NCBI RefSeq assembly: GCF_025399835.1
Contig: NZ_JAODVR010000001.1
Coordinates: forward strand, 1,984,001-2,048,000
Reading direction: 5' to 3'
DNA from: Haloarchaeobius sp. HME9146
GTDB lineage: Archaea > Halobacteriota > Halobacteria > Halobacteriales > Natrialbaceae
DNA: 64,000 bases
Every line of letters begins with the position of its first letter. The stretch's first letter is position 1. Below the pieces are notes generated by a model that worked only from the letters and a program-made list of their open reading frames with translations, made no database searches and was not told the origin of the DNA. Shown here in pieces: positions 34,117 to 42,619 of this stretch. The translations under genes and the position numbers were made by a program.

Positions 34117-35109
34117 ATGAACATGCTCGTCGACGGCGAGTGGCGCGAGGGCGCGTACGAGACGACCAACGACGACGGTGAGTTCGACCGACAGGAGACC
34201 AGCTTCCGGGACTGGATAGCCACCGACGACGATGCCCGGTTCCAGCCCGAGCCGGGCCGGTACCACCTGTACGTCTCCCGGGCGTGCCCCTGGGCACACC
34301 GTGCGATGATTGTCCGGCGGCTGCTCGGACTGGAGGACGCGGTCTCCATGGACATCGTGGACCCCTACCGCGATACCGACGGCTGGCAGTTCACCCCCGA
34401 GAAGGGCGACTGCACCACGGACTCTGTCATGGGTGCTGACTACCTCCGGGAGCTCTACACCGCAGCCGACGACTCCTTCACCGGTCGCGTGACCGTCCCC
34501 GTGCTCTGGGACCGCGAGGAGGAGACCATCGTGAACAACGAATCCGAGGAGATAATCAAGATGTTCGCGGATGCGATGGTCGGCGTCGGGACCACCGGGG
34601 TCGACCTCTATCCGGCGGAACTCCGTTCGGAGATCGACGCGGTCATCGAAGACATCTACGACCCCATCAACAACGGTGTCTACCGGGCCGGGTTCGCAGC
34701 GAGCCAGTCCGCCCACGAGAACGCCGTGACCGAACTGTTCGACGCCCTCGACCACTGGAACGAGGTGCTGGCCGACCAGCGCTATCTCGTCGGCGACCGG
34801 TTGACGCTCGCGGATGTCTGCCTGTTCACGACGCTGGTCCGGTTCGACGAGGTGTACCACACCCACTTCAAGTGCAACGTCCGCCACATCACCGACTACG
34901 AACACCTCTGGGGGCACACCCGCGAACTGTACCAGTTGCCGGGCGTCGCCGAGTCGGTCAACATGGCCCACATCAAGGAGCACTACTACACGACCCACGA
35001 CGACGTCAACCCCAAGCGGCTCGTCCCCGTCGGCCCGGACCCAGCGTTCACGGAGCCACACGGTCGCGGTGACCTCCCCGGTGGCCCGCCGGCAGGCCTC
35101 TCGGACTGA
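34117..35109 (+). CDS. Glutathione-S-transferase-like (glutathionyl-hydroquinone reductase type) protein
   Basis: A 330-aa protein of the Xi/YqjG class. It shows the thioredoxin-like start RYHLYVSRACPWAHRAMIVR with a catalytic Cys, VPVLWDREEETIVNNESEEI, and a C-terminal all-helical domain with YLVGDRLTLADVCLFTTLVRFD. YqjG enzymes reduce glutathionyl-hydroquinones. Haloarchaea use gamma-glutamylcysteine rather than glutathione, so the thiol partner likely differs. It begins MNMLVDGEW; a second in-frame ATG is two codons later. Leaderless promoter. Confidence 0.9.
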   Translation: MNMLVDGEWREGAYETTNDDGEFDRQETSFRDWIATDDDARFQPEPGRYHLYVSRACPWAHRAMIVRRLLGLEDAVSMDIVDPYRDTDGWQFTPEKGDCTTDSVMGADYLRELYTAADDSFTGRVTVPVLWDREEETIVNNESEEIIKMFADAMVGVGTTGVDLYPAELRSEIDAVIEDIYDPINNGVYRAGFAASQSAHENAVTELFDALDHWNEVLADQRYLVGDRLTLADVCLFTTLVRFDEVYHTHFKCNVRHITDYEHLWGHTRELYQLPGVAESVNMAHIKEHYYTTHDDVNPKRLVPVGPDPAFTEPHGRGDLPGGPPAGLSD

Positions 35110-35270
35110 CGACGACCCGTGCTGCTCTGAGAGGGTCGATCTACGCGCCGGGTACCGCTTTTCGGGAGCTCGATTCAAGAGCCGTCGCAGTCGGCCGTTA
35201 CAGGACTTGCGTTTTCGAAGTCGCCAGTCAATTTCACACCATTTGCAGTTCGTTCAATGCCCATTAGAAT

Positions 35271-35300
35271 TATATACACAATATTCGTGTGTAAATATAG
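35271..35300 (+). promoter_or_regulatory. AT-rich promoter with a TACACA-N7-TGTGTA inverted repeat
   Basis: Tandem TATA-like boxes (TATATA near 35271-35276 and AAATATAG near 35293-35300) flank a perfect 6-bp inverted repeat at 35275-35293, immediately before the pilin-vWA gene (ATG 35314). The layout suggests a regulated promoter with a short leader. Confidence 0.45.
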
Positions 35301-35313
35301 TTAGGTTGGGACC

Positions 35314-38300
35314 ATGCAATCGCCATCACAGACCACTACCACACGCGACCGACGAGGCGTGTCACCTATCGTCGGACTCGTCGTCCTGATGGGCCTCGTC
35401 GCCGTCGCGTCGGGGTTCATCCTCCTGAACGCGGTGTCGGTCACCGAGTCGGTGCAGCAACAGAACGAGATTCGAAGCGCGGAACTCACCCTCGAAGAGG
35501 CCAGTGCCCGGTTACGCACGCTCTCGTTCAGGGACGTCGGCGACGTGAGTTCCATCGACCTCACGGGAAAGAACGCGGAGGACGCGACCATCCGTGACGA
35601 CGGGACGGTGACGTTCCAGATAAACGGCCACGCGAACTGCCAGGCGTCGATGGCACTGGGCTCCGTCGTCTACGAGAACGACGACGGTGACACCGTCGCC
35701 TACCAGGCCGGTGGCGTCTGGAAGAACACCAGTTCGGGGTCGGTGATGGTCTCTTCGCCCGGCCTCGACTACCGCGTCTCCGACGACCCCCGACCGATTC
35801 GGACCCTCGACTTCCCGGTGGTGAACGTCGAGGGTGCCATCGACGGCGACGGGGAAGTCACCGCCCAGAAGGTGACGAACGCCAGCGAGCGAGCCGCACT
35901 GGAGCAACGACTCTGTCTGCCGGTCTCGACCAACGCCAGCATCGACCGCGTGCGGACCATCACGATAACCATCGAGAACTCGTCCTACATCGAGGCGTGG
36001 AACCGGTACATGCAGGACGAGTTCGAGGGCAACGTCATCGACAGCGAGTACGACCAGGCGAACAGCAGTCTCTCGTACACGGTGCCCCTCGGACAGGCAG
36101 TCTCCCCGGGCGAGTTCGTCGTCGAGGACGCCGAGGTCAAGGCCGGTATCTGGGGGACCGGCACGACCGACGTCGTCTTCGAGAGTTCCCCCGCCCCGGT
36201 CGGCACCGAGACGCTGGTCGACAGCTACGACTCGGCGGTGGCACCACACGCGGTCCAGAGCGGCTCGGCGGCGCTCGTGGTGAACAACGGGTCGATAACC
36301 GTCCGCCAGGGCGTCGAGATTCGCGGTGACGTGGCCGTCGATGGCGACGTGACCATCCAGGGGAACGCGGCCGACCCGACCCGCATCGACGGGAACGTCT
36401 CGTACAACGGGAGCAATACCACGCCGCCGGACCACCAGTACGACGTGACCGGGTCGTGGCACGACGGCTTCGCGTACACCGGGAACGCGATTCCGCGCGC
36501 CGACGACGACGTCGAGTTCGCCGTGGACTCGGCGCTGCTCTCGAACCACAACGACGAGACGCCCGTGTTCGACGCGAGTCACCTCGACTCGGTTCGCCAG
36601 TCGGGCACCGTCGACGGCGGCGTCTACCTCGCCGAGAACTTCGACGTCGATTCGGGTGAGACCGTCACCTTCGACACCAGCAGCGGCGACGTGGTCGTCG
36701 CGGTGAACCGGTCCGTGGACGTCCAGGGGCGCATCGAGGTCGAGGGCGATGGGCAGGTCCGCCTGTTCGTGATGAACGACGTGACCGTCGGCGGGGCCGT
36801 CACCGCGCTCGGACCGGGGGGCTCACCGACGAACAACTCGACCCGGTTCTGGACCTACGCGCGCAGCGGCGCGGACGTGACCTTCGAGCCGGGGTCGCGC
36901 TACACCGGCGTCACCTACGCACCAGGGTCTTCCGGGACGACGACGCTCGAAGCGAACTGGCCGGGCGACCACGCGGAGGTGTTCGGTGCCGTCGTCGGTG
37001 GGGAGACCGTCGTCGAGAAGGGAGCACAGCTCCACTTCGACGAGAACGTCCGGACCGGGAACCTCGACTCCGACGGCGACGGCATCCCCGACTCGGCCGA
37101 CCCCGACGACACGGTCGCAGACGGGGACCTGGACGGCGTTCCGGACAGCTACGACGACTGTCCGGCAGCCGCCCAGAGCCACACCGGTGAAAACGGTTGT
37201 GCCGGCGTGGACGAAGACGAGAGCAAGAACGCGCTCGTCGTGAACCAGTCGAAAGCGCGCGTCAGCGTCGCCGGGACGGTCGTCGCGGACGTCGTCGAGA
37301 CGACGAAGACGGTCGGCGAACGCGAACCCCTCGACGTGGTGTTCGTCATCGACGACTCCGGCTCGATGGGGACGGAGCAGGTCCAGACCTACGATGACCC
37401 GAGCCAGTGGACGAGTGTCCGTGGAGGCTGTGAGAACGTCTACATCCCACGCGGCGACACCGACCTGATATACGACGGCCGCTACTACCAGGGCGTGAGT
37501 GGGCCGGGCTATCTGAATCTGTGCAACGGCGATAGCTATCGCGTCCAGGAAGCGACCGTCCAGGACGGCTTCAGATGGCACATCACGTACGACGACGGGT
37601 CGACGGTGAGCAAGGTGGGCGGTGCGACCGTCGACACCGACGACATCGACGCGGTCACGGTTGTCAACGTCGGCAACGACCCGACCGACGAACGCGAGAA
37701 GGCGATGCAGACCTTCATCGGGCTGTTGAACGCGTCCCGAGGTGACCAGGTCGGTGTCGTCTCGTTCAGCACCGCCAACAATCCGGACGCGGTGGTTCGA
37801 CACGACATCAAGACCCGCGGGCTCGACTTCGACGGCGCGAACACCAGCCTGAACCTCCAGTCCACGGGTGGCACGCCGATGGAAGACGCCATCGAACGGG
37901 CCGAGAAGGAACTCGAGCAGGGCGACAACGACAAGAAGGTCATGGTGTTCCTCACCGACGGTCGCCCCGACGGTGACGAGGACGACGTCCTCCAGGCCGC
38001 CGCCGACCTGCCGGACAACATCCAGATACAGACGGTCGGTCTCGGCGGGAACACCGACGAGGACCTCCTGAAGGACATGGCGAGCACCACCGACGGGAAC
38101 TTCTCGCAAGTGGGTGACTCCGAGGACCTCGAAGAGACCTTCCGGAAGATCGCCGGCGACGTGACCGAGGAGACCGTCACGGTCATCCAGCACAAGAACA
38201 CCAGCCTCTCCCTGAACTTCGGCGGGCAATCCGTCGAACTCGACGACGTCAGCGTCGAGCCCGATGGTACCGACACCGTCGAATCGGTCGATATCGACGC

Positions 38301-38979
38301 CATCGACGTCGGCGACTACTTCTCGGTCGCGGCGACCTCGCACAACTGCGAGAACATGACCGCGGCCTGGGACACTGTCGAGCACAACGGCGAGGAGTAC
38401 GACTACGTCACCTGCGACGGCATCAACCAGACGACCCCGACCTACCAGTCGCAGTCGAACGCCTCCGACACGCACCACGAGACGTTCGTCGACGGCGACG
38501 CGGTCCCGCCGTCCTCGGCGTTCACCGCCGGCTGGTACAAGGACAGCTCGACGCCGTTCCGCGACGTCATCTCGAACTACGAGAGCCGGACCGGGCTGGA
38601 CCTCATCGACGAGTCCAGCGGGGAGTTCGACCTCGGCGAGAACGACGCCATCATCGTCGTCAGGCTCAACCACGACGCCGAGGACACCGACTTCGTCGTG
38701 TTGCACTTCGATGCGTACGACACCACGGTCAGCTATCCGGACCCGCCCGGTTCGCCCGACGAGACGGACGACGACTCGGGGAGCAACCGGAGCAGCGACA
38801 ACAGCTACGTCGTCGACATCGACCGGGACACCATCGAGGTCGGCGACAACGAGTCGAATCGAATCGCAGTCCTCCCGGGTGTCTCCCACGCGCCGGTCGA
38901 CGCCGCAGTCGCGGCCAGTCAGCCGGCCGGTCCATCGCTGACGCAGACCGCGGCCCTCCGTGCTCGGCCAGTTGCCTGA
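35314..38979 (+). CDS. Giant pilin-like surface protein with TSP3 repeats and a vWA domain (1221 aa)
   Basis: N-terminus RRGVSPIVGLVVLMGLVAVA (residues about 13-32) matches the haloarchaeal type IV pilin-like class III signal/TM. Then: a DUF7289-like beta-rich region (about 40-300), a right-handed-beta-like region with alternating GDV/VDG repeats (about 320-560), a thrombospondin type 3 calcium motif (DSDGDGIPDSADPDDT near 586) and a vWA domain near 670-920. The MIDAS is complete: DDSGSM, TGGTPMEDA and FLTDGRPDGDED. A C-terminal acid/Ser-rich region (to about 1180) lacks a TM or PGF/LPXTG-like anchor. It is probably pilus- or membrane-tethered and adhesive, binding through metal ions. Very large compared with ordinary pilins. 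Confidence 0.85.
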   Translation: MQSPSQTTTTRDRRGVSPIVGLVVLMGLVAVASGFILLNAVSVTESVQQQNEIRSAELTLEEASARLRTLSFRDVGDVSSIDLTGKNAEDATIRDDGTVTFQINGHANCQASMALGSVVYENDDGDTVAYQAGGVWKNTSSGSVMVSSPGLDYRVSDDPRPIRTLDFPVVNVEGAIDGDGEVTAQKVTNASERAALEQRLCLPVSTNASIDRVRTITITIENSSYIEAWNRYMQDEFEGNVIDSEYDQANSSLSYTVPLGQAVSPGEFVVEDAEVKAGIWGTGTTDVVFESSPAPVGTETLVDSYDSAVAPHAVQSGSAALVVNNGSITVRQGVEIRGDVAVDGDVTIQGNAADPTRIDGNVSYNGSNTTPPDHQYDVTGSWHDGFAYTGNAIPRADDDVEFAVDSALLSNHNDETPVFDASHLDSVRQSGTVDGGVYLAENFDVDSGETVTFDTSSGDVVVAVNRSVDVQGRIEVEGDGQVRLFVMNDVTVGGAVTALGPGGSPTNNSTRFWTYARSGADVTFEPGSRYTGVTYAPGSSGTTTLEANWPGDHAEVFGAVVGGETVVEKGAQLHFDENVRTGNLDSDGDGIPDSADPDDTVADGDLDGVPDSYDDCPAAAQSHTGENGCAGVDEDESKNALVVNQSKARVSVAGTVVADVVETTKTVGEREPLDVVFVIDDSGSMGTEQVQTYDDPSQWTSVRGGCENVYIPRGDTDLIYDGRYYQGVSGPGYLNLCNGDSYRVQEATVQDGFRWHITYDDGSTVSKVGGATVDTDDIDAVTVVNVGNDPTDEREKAMQTFIGLLNASRGDQVGVVSFSTANNPDAVVRHDIKTRGLDFDGANTSLNLQSTGGTPMEDAIERAEKELEQGDNDKKVMVFLTDGRPDGDEDDVLQAAADLPDNIQIQTVGLGGNTDEDLLKDMASTTDGNFSQVGDSEDLEETFRKIAGDVTEETVTVIQHKNTSLSLNFGGQSVELDDVSVEPDGTDTVESVDIDAIDVGDYFSVAATSHNCENMTAAWDTVEHNGEEYDYVTCDGINQTTPTYQSQSNASDTHHETFVDGDAVPPSSAFTAGWYKDSSTPFRDVISNYESRTGLDLIDESSGEFDLGENDAIIVVRLNHDAEDTDFVVLHFDAYDTTVSYPDPPGSPDETDDDSGSNRSSDNSYVVDIDRDTIEVGDNESNRIAVLPGVSHAPVDAAVAASQPAGPSLTQTAALRARPVA

Positions 38980-39035
38980 GGCACGGCCCGACGCCAATCA
39001 CGCCTTTTTTGCTGTATCACCAGACAGTGAAGCGT

Positions 39036-39908
39036 ATGAGTGTCACAGACCGGGTCACGGGACTGGTCGAACTGACCCGGCCGGTGAACGCCGTCGCCGC
39101 CGGGTTCCTCACGTTCATCGGGGCGTTCGTCGCCGTCGGTGCGGACGTGACGGCCGTCTCCGGCGGCATCGAGTCTCCGGCGATTCGGACGCTGGCAGCC
39201 GGCGTCACCACGGTCCTCGCGACCGGCGGGGGCAACGCCATCAACGACTACTTCGACCGGGACATCGACCGCATCAACGCGCCGGACCGGCCGATTCCCC
39301 GCGGCGCGGTGAGTGCCCGTGGCACGCTGGCGTTCAGCGTGCTCCTGTTCGCGCTGGCGGCCGCGTTCGCACTGGTGTTACCTGCGCTCGCCATCGGTAT
39401 CGCGGTGTTCAACCTGCTGGCGCTGGTCGCGTACACCGAGTGGTTCAAGGGAACTCCCGGGTTCGGGAACCTTCTGGTGGCGTACCTCGGTGGCAGCACG
39501 TTCCTGTTCGGTGGGGCCGCGGTGGGAGATGCAGCCGCCTCCGCAACGTTGTTCCTACTCGCCGCGCTCTCGACGGTCAGTCGAGAGGTCATCAAGGACG
39601 TCGAGGACATCGCTGGCGACCGGGAGGAGGGATTGCGGACGCTGCCTATCGCGGTCGGTGAGCGGCGGGCGCTTCTCCTCGCGTCGACCGCCCTCGTCGC
39701 GGCCGTCCTTGCCAGTCCCGTCCCCTTCCTCCGGGAGACGCTCGGTATCGCCTACCTCGTCGCTGTCCTGCCGGCGGACGCCCTGATGCTGTACGCGGCC
39801 TACGAGGGCTTCAGCGACCCGACCGCGAGCCAGACCCACCTCAAGTACGGGATGTTCCTCGCGGCCGCGGCGTTCATCGTCGGTCGGGTCGCCGTACTGG
39901 TCGCGTAA
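39036..39908 (+). CDS. Digeranylgeranylglyceryl phosphate synthase (UbiA family)
   Basis: A 290-aa, eight- to nine-TM protein. Aspartate motifs are NAINDYFDRDIDRINAPDRP (residues about 67-86) and KDVEDIAGDREEGLRTLP (about 187-204), as in archaeal DGGGP synthases, which add the second geranylgeranyl chain to form archaeal membrane lipids. The ATG at 39036 follows a T6 TATA-like tract by about 28 nt. It starts with VTGLVELTRPVNAVAAGF, usual for the family. A generic UbiA prenyltransferase cannot be fully excluded. Confidence 0.9.
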   Translation: MSVTDRVTGLVELTRPVNAVAAGFLTFIGAFVAVGADVTAVSGGIESPAIRTLAAGVTTVLATGGGNAINDYFDRDIDRINAPDRPIPRGAVSARGTLAFSVLLFALAAAFALVLPALAIGIAVFNLLALVAYTEWFKGTPGFGNLLVAYLGGSTFLFGGAAVGDAAASATLFLLAALSTVSREVIKDVEDIAGDREEGLRTLPIAVGERRALLLASTALVAAVLASPVPFLRETLGIAYLVAVLPADALMLYAAYEGFSDPTASQTHLKYGMFLAAAAFIVGRVAVLVA

Positions 39909-40062
39909 CCCCCGAGAATCACCGACGGCGATGAGTTGTGATGCCGTAGTGATGATTTTAATCAAAAGTACTATAAGCCGGATACTGTATTCTCATACCA
40001 TACGAGGGAACCGGTCTCGACACCAACCGGACGGCACTGGTCCCGAGTGATGTAGAAACGCC

Positions 40063-40695
40063 ATGTATGACCTGGCCGACGTTCTACCGGATGCGGAACT
40101 CTCTCCCGGCACGAACCTGCTGGTTGCCGGTCCACCGCTGACGGGGAAACGACAGATCGCGCTGGACATCCTCGCTAGTGGCTCCAAGCAGGGCGAGGGC
40201 ACCATCGTAGTTACCACCAAGGACAGCGCCCAGAAGATCTTCGACCAGTACGAGGGTCGCGTCGACGACATCGACGCGGTCGACATCGGCATCGTCGACT
40301 GCGTGACGAAGCAACGAGGCGTCAACAACGTCACCGACGACGCCCGGATCAAGTACGCGTCGTCGCCGGTCGACATGACGGGCATCGGTATCAAGCTCTC
40401 CGAGTTCCTCGAGGAGTTCTACGAGGTACGAGGCCACCGCAAGAACCGTATCCTGCTGCACTCCGTCTCGACGCTCCTGATGTACTCGGACCTCCAGACC
40501 GTCTTCCGCTTCCTCCACGTGTTCACCGGCCGCGTCCAGTCCGCCGACGCGCTCGGCGTCTACATCATCGACTCGACGGCCCACGACGACCAGACGATGA
40601 ACACGCTGAAACAGCTGTTCGACGCGGTCATCGAGGTCGAGGAGAACGACGACGGCGAACCGACGCTCCACACCGCCGGTATCCCGTCGCAGTAA
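40063..40695 (+). CDS. RAD55/KaiC-like RecA-superfamily protein with a degenerate Walker A
   Basis: A 210-aa protein with a RecA/KaiC core. NLLVAGPPLTGKRQIALDIL near residues 18-37 is the P-loop position; the GxxxxGK is kept but the next residue is Arg, not Thr/Ser. Then IVVTTKDSAQKIFDQY (Walker-A-following strand), a LLHSVSTLLMYSDLQ motif, and LGVYIIDSTAHDDQT (Walker B region). Single-domain haloarchaeal RAD55-like ATPases are common and may act in signalling rather than recombination. A TATA box (CTATAAGC near 39972) lies about 90 nt upstream, so the mRNA may have a leader. Confidence 0.78.
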   Translation: MYDLADVLPDAELSPGTNLLVAGPPLTGKRQIALDILASGSKQGEGTIVVTTKDSAQKIFDQYEGRVDDIDAVDIGIVDCVTKQRGVNNVTDDARIKYASSPVDMTGIGIKLSEFLEEFYEVRGHRKNRILLHSVSTLLMYSDLQTVFRFLHVFTGRVQSADALGVYIIDSTAHDDQTMNTLKQLFDAVIEVEENDDGEPTLHTAGIPSQ

Positions 40696-40742
40696 CCGGA
40701 CCGCCCGGCACGCTTTTCGGTCCCGCAGCCGTCTCTTCAAGT

Positions 40743-41150
40743 ATGCCAGTCCAGAGTGACACCAACCTTCGCGAGGTTCTCGAGTACGACACGGTCGCCG
40801 TCGTCGGCTGCTCGAACTCGCCCGGCAAGGCCGCCCACGACATCCCGAAGTACCTGCAGTCACACGGCTATCGAATCGTTCCTGTGAACCCCTTCGCCGA
40901 CGAGATTCTCGGCGAGCCAACCTACGACTCGCTCGCGGACGTCGAGGAGGAGATCGACGTCGTCGACGTGTTCCGTCCCTCCGAGGAGGTCGCGGGCATC
41001 GTCGACGAAGCACTGGCCCGTGACGACGTGAAGGTTATCTGGACCCAGCTCGGAATCCGTGACGACGATGCCGCGAAGAAGGCGGAAGATGCGGGCATCC
41101 AGGTGGTTCAGGACAAGTGCATGAAGGTCGAGCACTCCCGACTCGTCTGA
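40743..41150 (+). CDS. CoA-binding-domain protein
   Basis: A 135-aa single CoA_binding_2 (Rossmann) domain: TVAVVGCSNSPGKAAHDIPKYLQSHGY near residues 17-43, then IVPVNPFADEILGEPTYDSL and VVDVFRPSEEV, ending VIWTQLGIRDDD and CMKVEHSRL. It is the YccU-like stand-alone form. The enzymatic role is unknown. TATA-like bases (CTTTTCGG) lie about 30 nt before the ATG. It is convergent with cysteine synthase (4 nt between stops). Confidence 0.92.
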   Translation: MPVQSDTNLREVLEYDTVAVVGCSNSPGKAAHDIPKYLQSHGYRIVPVNPFADEILGEPTYDSLADVEEEIDVVDVFRPSEEVAGIVDEALARDDVKVIWTQLGIRDDDAAKKAEDAGIQVVQDKCMKVEHSRLV

Positions 41151-41154
41151 CGGC

Positions 41155-42135
41155 TCAGCCTTCCCACTCCTCGTACGGCCGGTAGATACCCTTCGAGAGG
41201 TATCGCTCGGAGGAGTCGGGGAAGACGGTGACGACCGAGTCGTAGGGAGCGTCTATCTCGCCGCTCGCGATGCGCTCGGCGACGCCGATGGCGGCGACGC
41301 TCGCGGCACCAGCCGAGGACGCGACCAGGTGGCCTTCCTCGCTGGCGAGGCGCTGGACCTCGGCGTGGGCGGCCTGGTCGGCGACCTGGATGATGTCGTC
41401 GACGAGGTCGGGCTCGAACAGCTTGTTGGTGGTCGTGTCGTGGGTGCCGATACCCTCAATCTTGTAGGCGTCGGCGTCCGGGTGGTCGCCCTTGAACTCG
41501 CTGTAGAGCGAGCCCTCGGGTTCGACCGCGCCGACGTAGGTCTCGGGGTTCTGCTCGCGGTGGTACCTCGCGATGCCCATGAGGGTCCCGGCGGTGCCAC
41601 AGCCGGCGACGACTGCGCCGACTTTCCCGTCGAGGGCGTCGTATATCTCGGGGGCGGTGGTGGCGTAGTGCGCCTCGGTGTTCAGCGGGTTCTCGAACTG
41701 CTGGGGGACGACGGCGTTGTCGAGTTCCGAAGCGAGTTCGTGGGCGCGGTCGATGGCCCCGCCCATGTCGTCCTCGGTCGGGGTGTTGATGACCTCGGCA
41801 CCGAGCGCTCGCATGAGCTGTTGCTTCTCGAGCGAGAAGCGTTCGGGGACGACGAAGATGGCGTCGAGGCCGAGCTGGCCGGCGGCGACCGCCAGCCCGA
41901 TGCCGGTGTTGCCCGCGGTCGGCTCGATGACGGTCCCGCCCGGTTCGAGCTGGCCGTCTTCGAGCATCCGTTCGAGCATGTACTTCCCGATGCGGTCTTT
42001 CACGCTGGCACCAGGGTTGAACGATTCCAGCTTCGCGTAGACGGGAACGTCGTCGGGGGCGGCGTGAACCCGCACGAGCGGCGTCTCACCGACCGTCTCC
42101 AGCACCGAGTCCAGCGGTTCCTCGTGGGTCGTCAT
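41155..42135 (-). CDS. cysK: PLP-dependent cysteine synthase-family enzyme
   Basis: A 326-aa fold-type II PLP enzyme. The PLP Lys is in FNPGASVKDRIGKYM (near residue 46), the Asn loop in EPTAGNTGIGLA near 70-81, and the phosphate-binding GCGTAGTLMG near 178. The loop has Ala where O-acetylserine sulfhydrylases often have Ser (TSGNTG), a variant also seen in cystathionine-synthase-like members, so substrate choice is open. There is no CBS or regulatory domain. It makes Cys from an activated Ser and sulfide, or a related beta-replacement. Confidence 0.9.
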   Translation of the reverse strand: MTTHEEPLDSVLETVGETPLVRVHAAPDDVPVYAKLESFNPGASVKDRIGKYMLERMLEDGQLEPGGTVIEPTAGNTGIGLAVAAGQLGLDAIFVVPERFSLEKQQLMRALGAEVINTPTEDDMGGAIDRAHELASELDNAVVPQQFENPLNTEAHYATTAPEIYDALDGKVGAVVAGCGTAGTLMGIARYHREQNPETYVGAVEPEGSLYSEFKGDHPDADAYKIEGIGTHDTTTNKLFEPDLVDDIIQVADQAAHAEVQRLASEEGHLVASSAGAASVAAIGVAERIASGEIDAPYDSVVTVFPDSSERYLSKGIYRPYEEWEG

Positions 42136-42171
42136 ACTGGGGCAATAGTTGCCGCCGCCCGATAGGTGTTT

Positions 42172-42543
42172 TTACTCGCTCGTGCTGGCAGAACTGGTCG
42201 TCCCCTCGTCCGGTGCGGTGCCTTCCTCTTCGACGGGGATGTCCTCGGCCGTGGAGTCGGCATCGGCGACCGCCTCGGCTGGGGATTCCGCCTCGGTGAT
42301 GAGCTCGTCCGCGAGGAGTTCACCCACGTCGATACCCTCCTTCTCTGCGAGTGCCTCGAGGATCACGCGGTGCTCGGTGAGCTCCGTCTCGAGTTCACCG
42401 ACCGTCTTCGTGGTCGCGTCCACGTCGTTCTCGATCTGTGTGAGGCGCTCCCTGACGTCCTTGAGCTGTGCGTAGAGCTGTTCTGCGCGCTCTGAAACCG
42501 TCTGGAGGGTCTGTAGCATCTTGCCTGCCGAACCAAGTCCCAT
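42172..42543 (-). CDS. DUF5798-type coiled-coil protein
   Basis: A 123-aa haloarchaeal protein. A coiled coil spans about residues 5-70 (KMLQTLQTVSERAEQLYAQL then heptads through ELETELTEHRVILEAL). After a short conserved KEGIDVGELLADE motif the C-terminus is an acidic Ala/Glu/Thr/Ser tail of about 40 residues. The function is unknown; the family is cytoplasmic. It lies 36 nt upstream of cysK on the same strand. Confidence 0.8.
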   Translation of the reverse strand: MGLGSAGKMLQTLQTVSERAEQLYAQLKDVRERLTQIENDVDATTKTVGELETELTEHRVILEALAEKEGIDVGELLADELITEAESPAEAVADADSTAEDIPVEEEGTAPDEGTTSSASTSE

Positions 42544-42619
42544 ACTGATATTATCGCCCCCGGGGATGTTGTGCGTTCCGCCTCGCGATGGAGTGACACG
42601 CCTGCGCTCCGGCGGGCGC

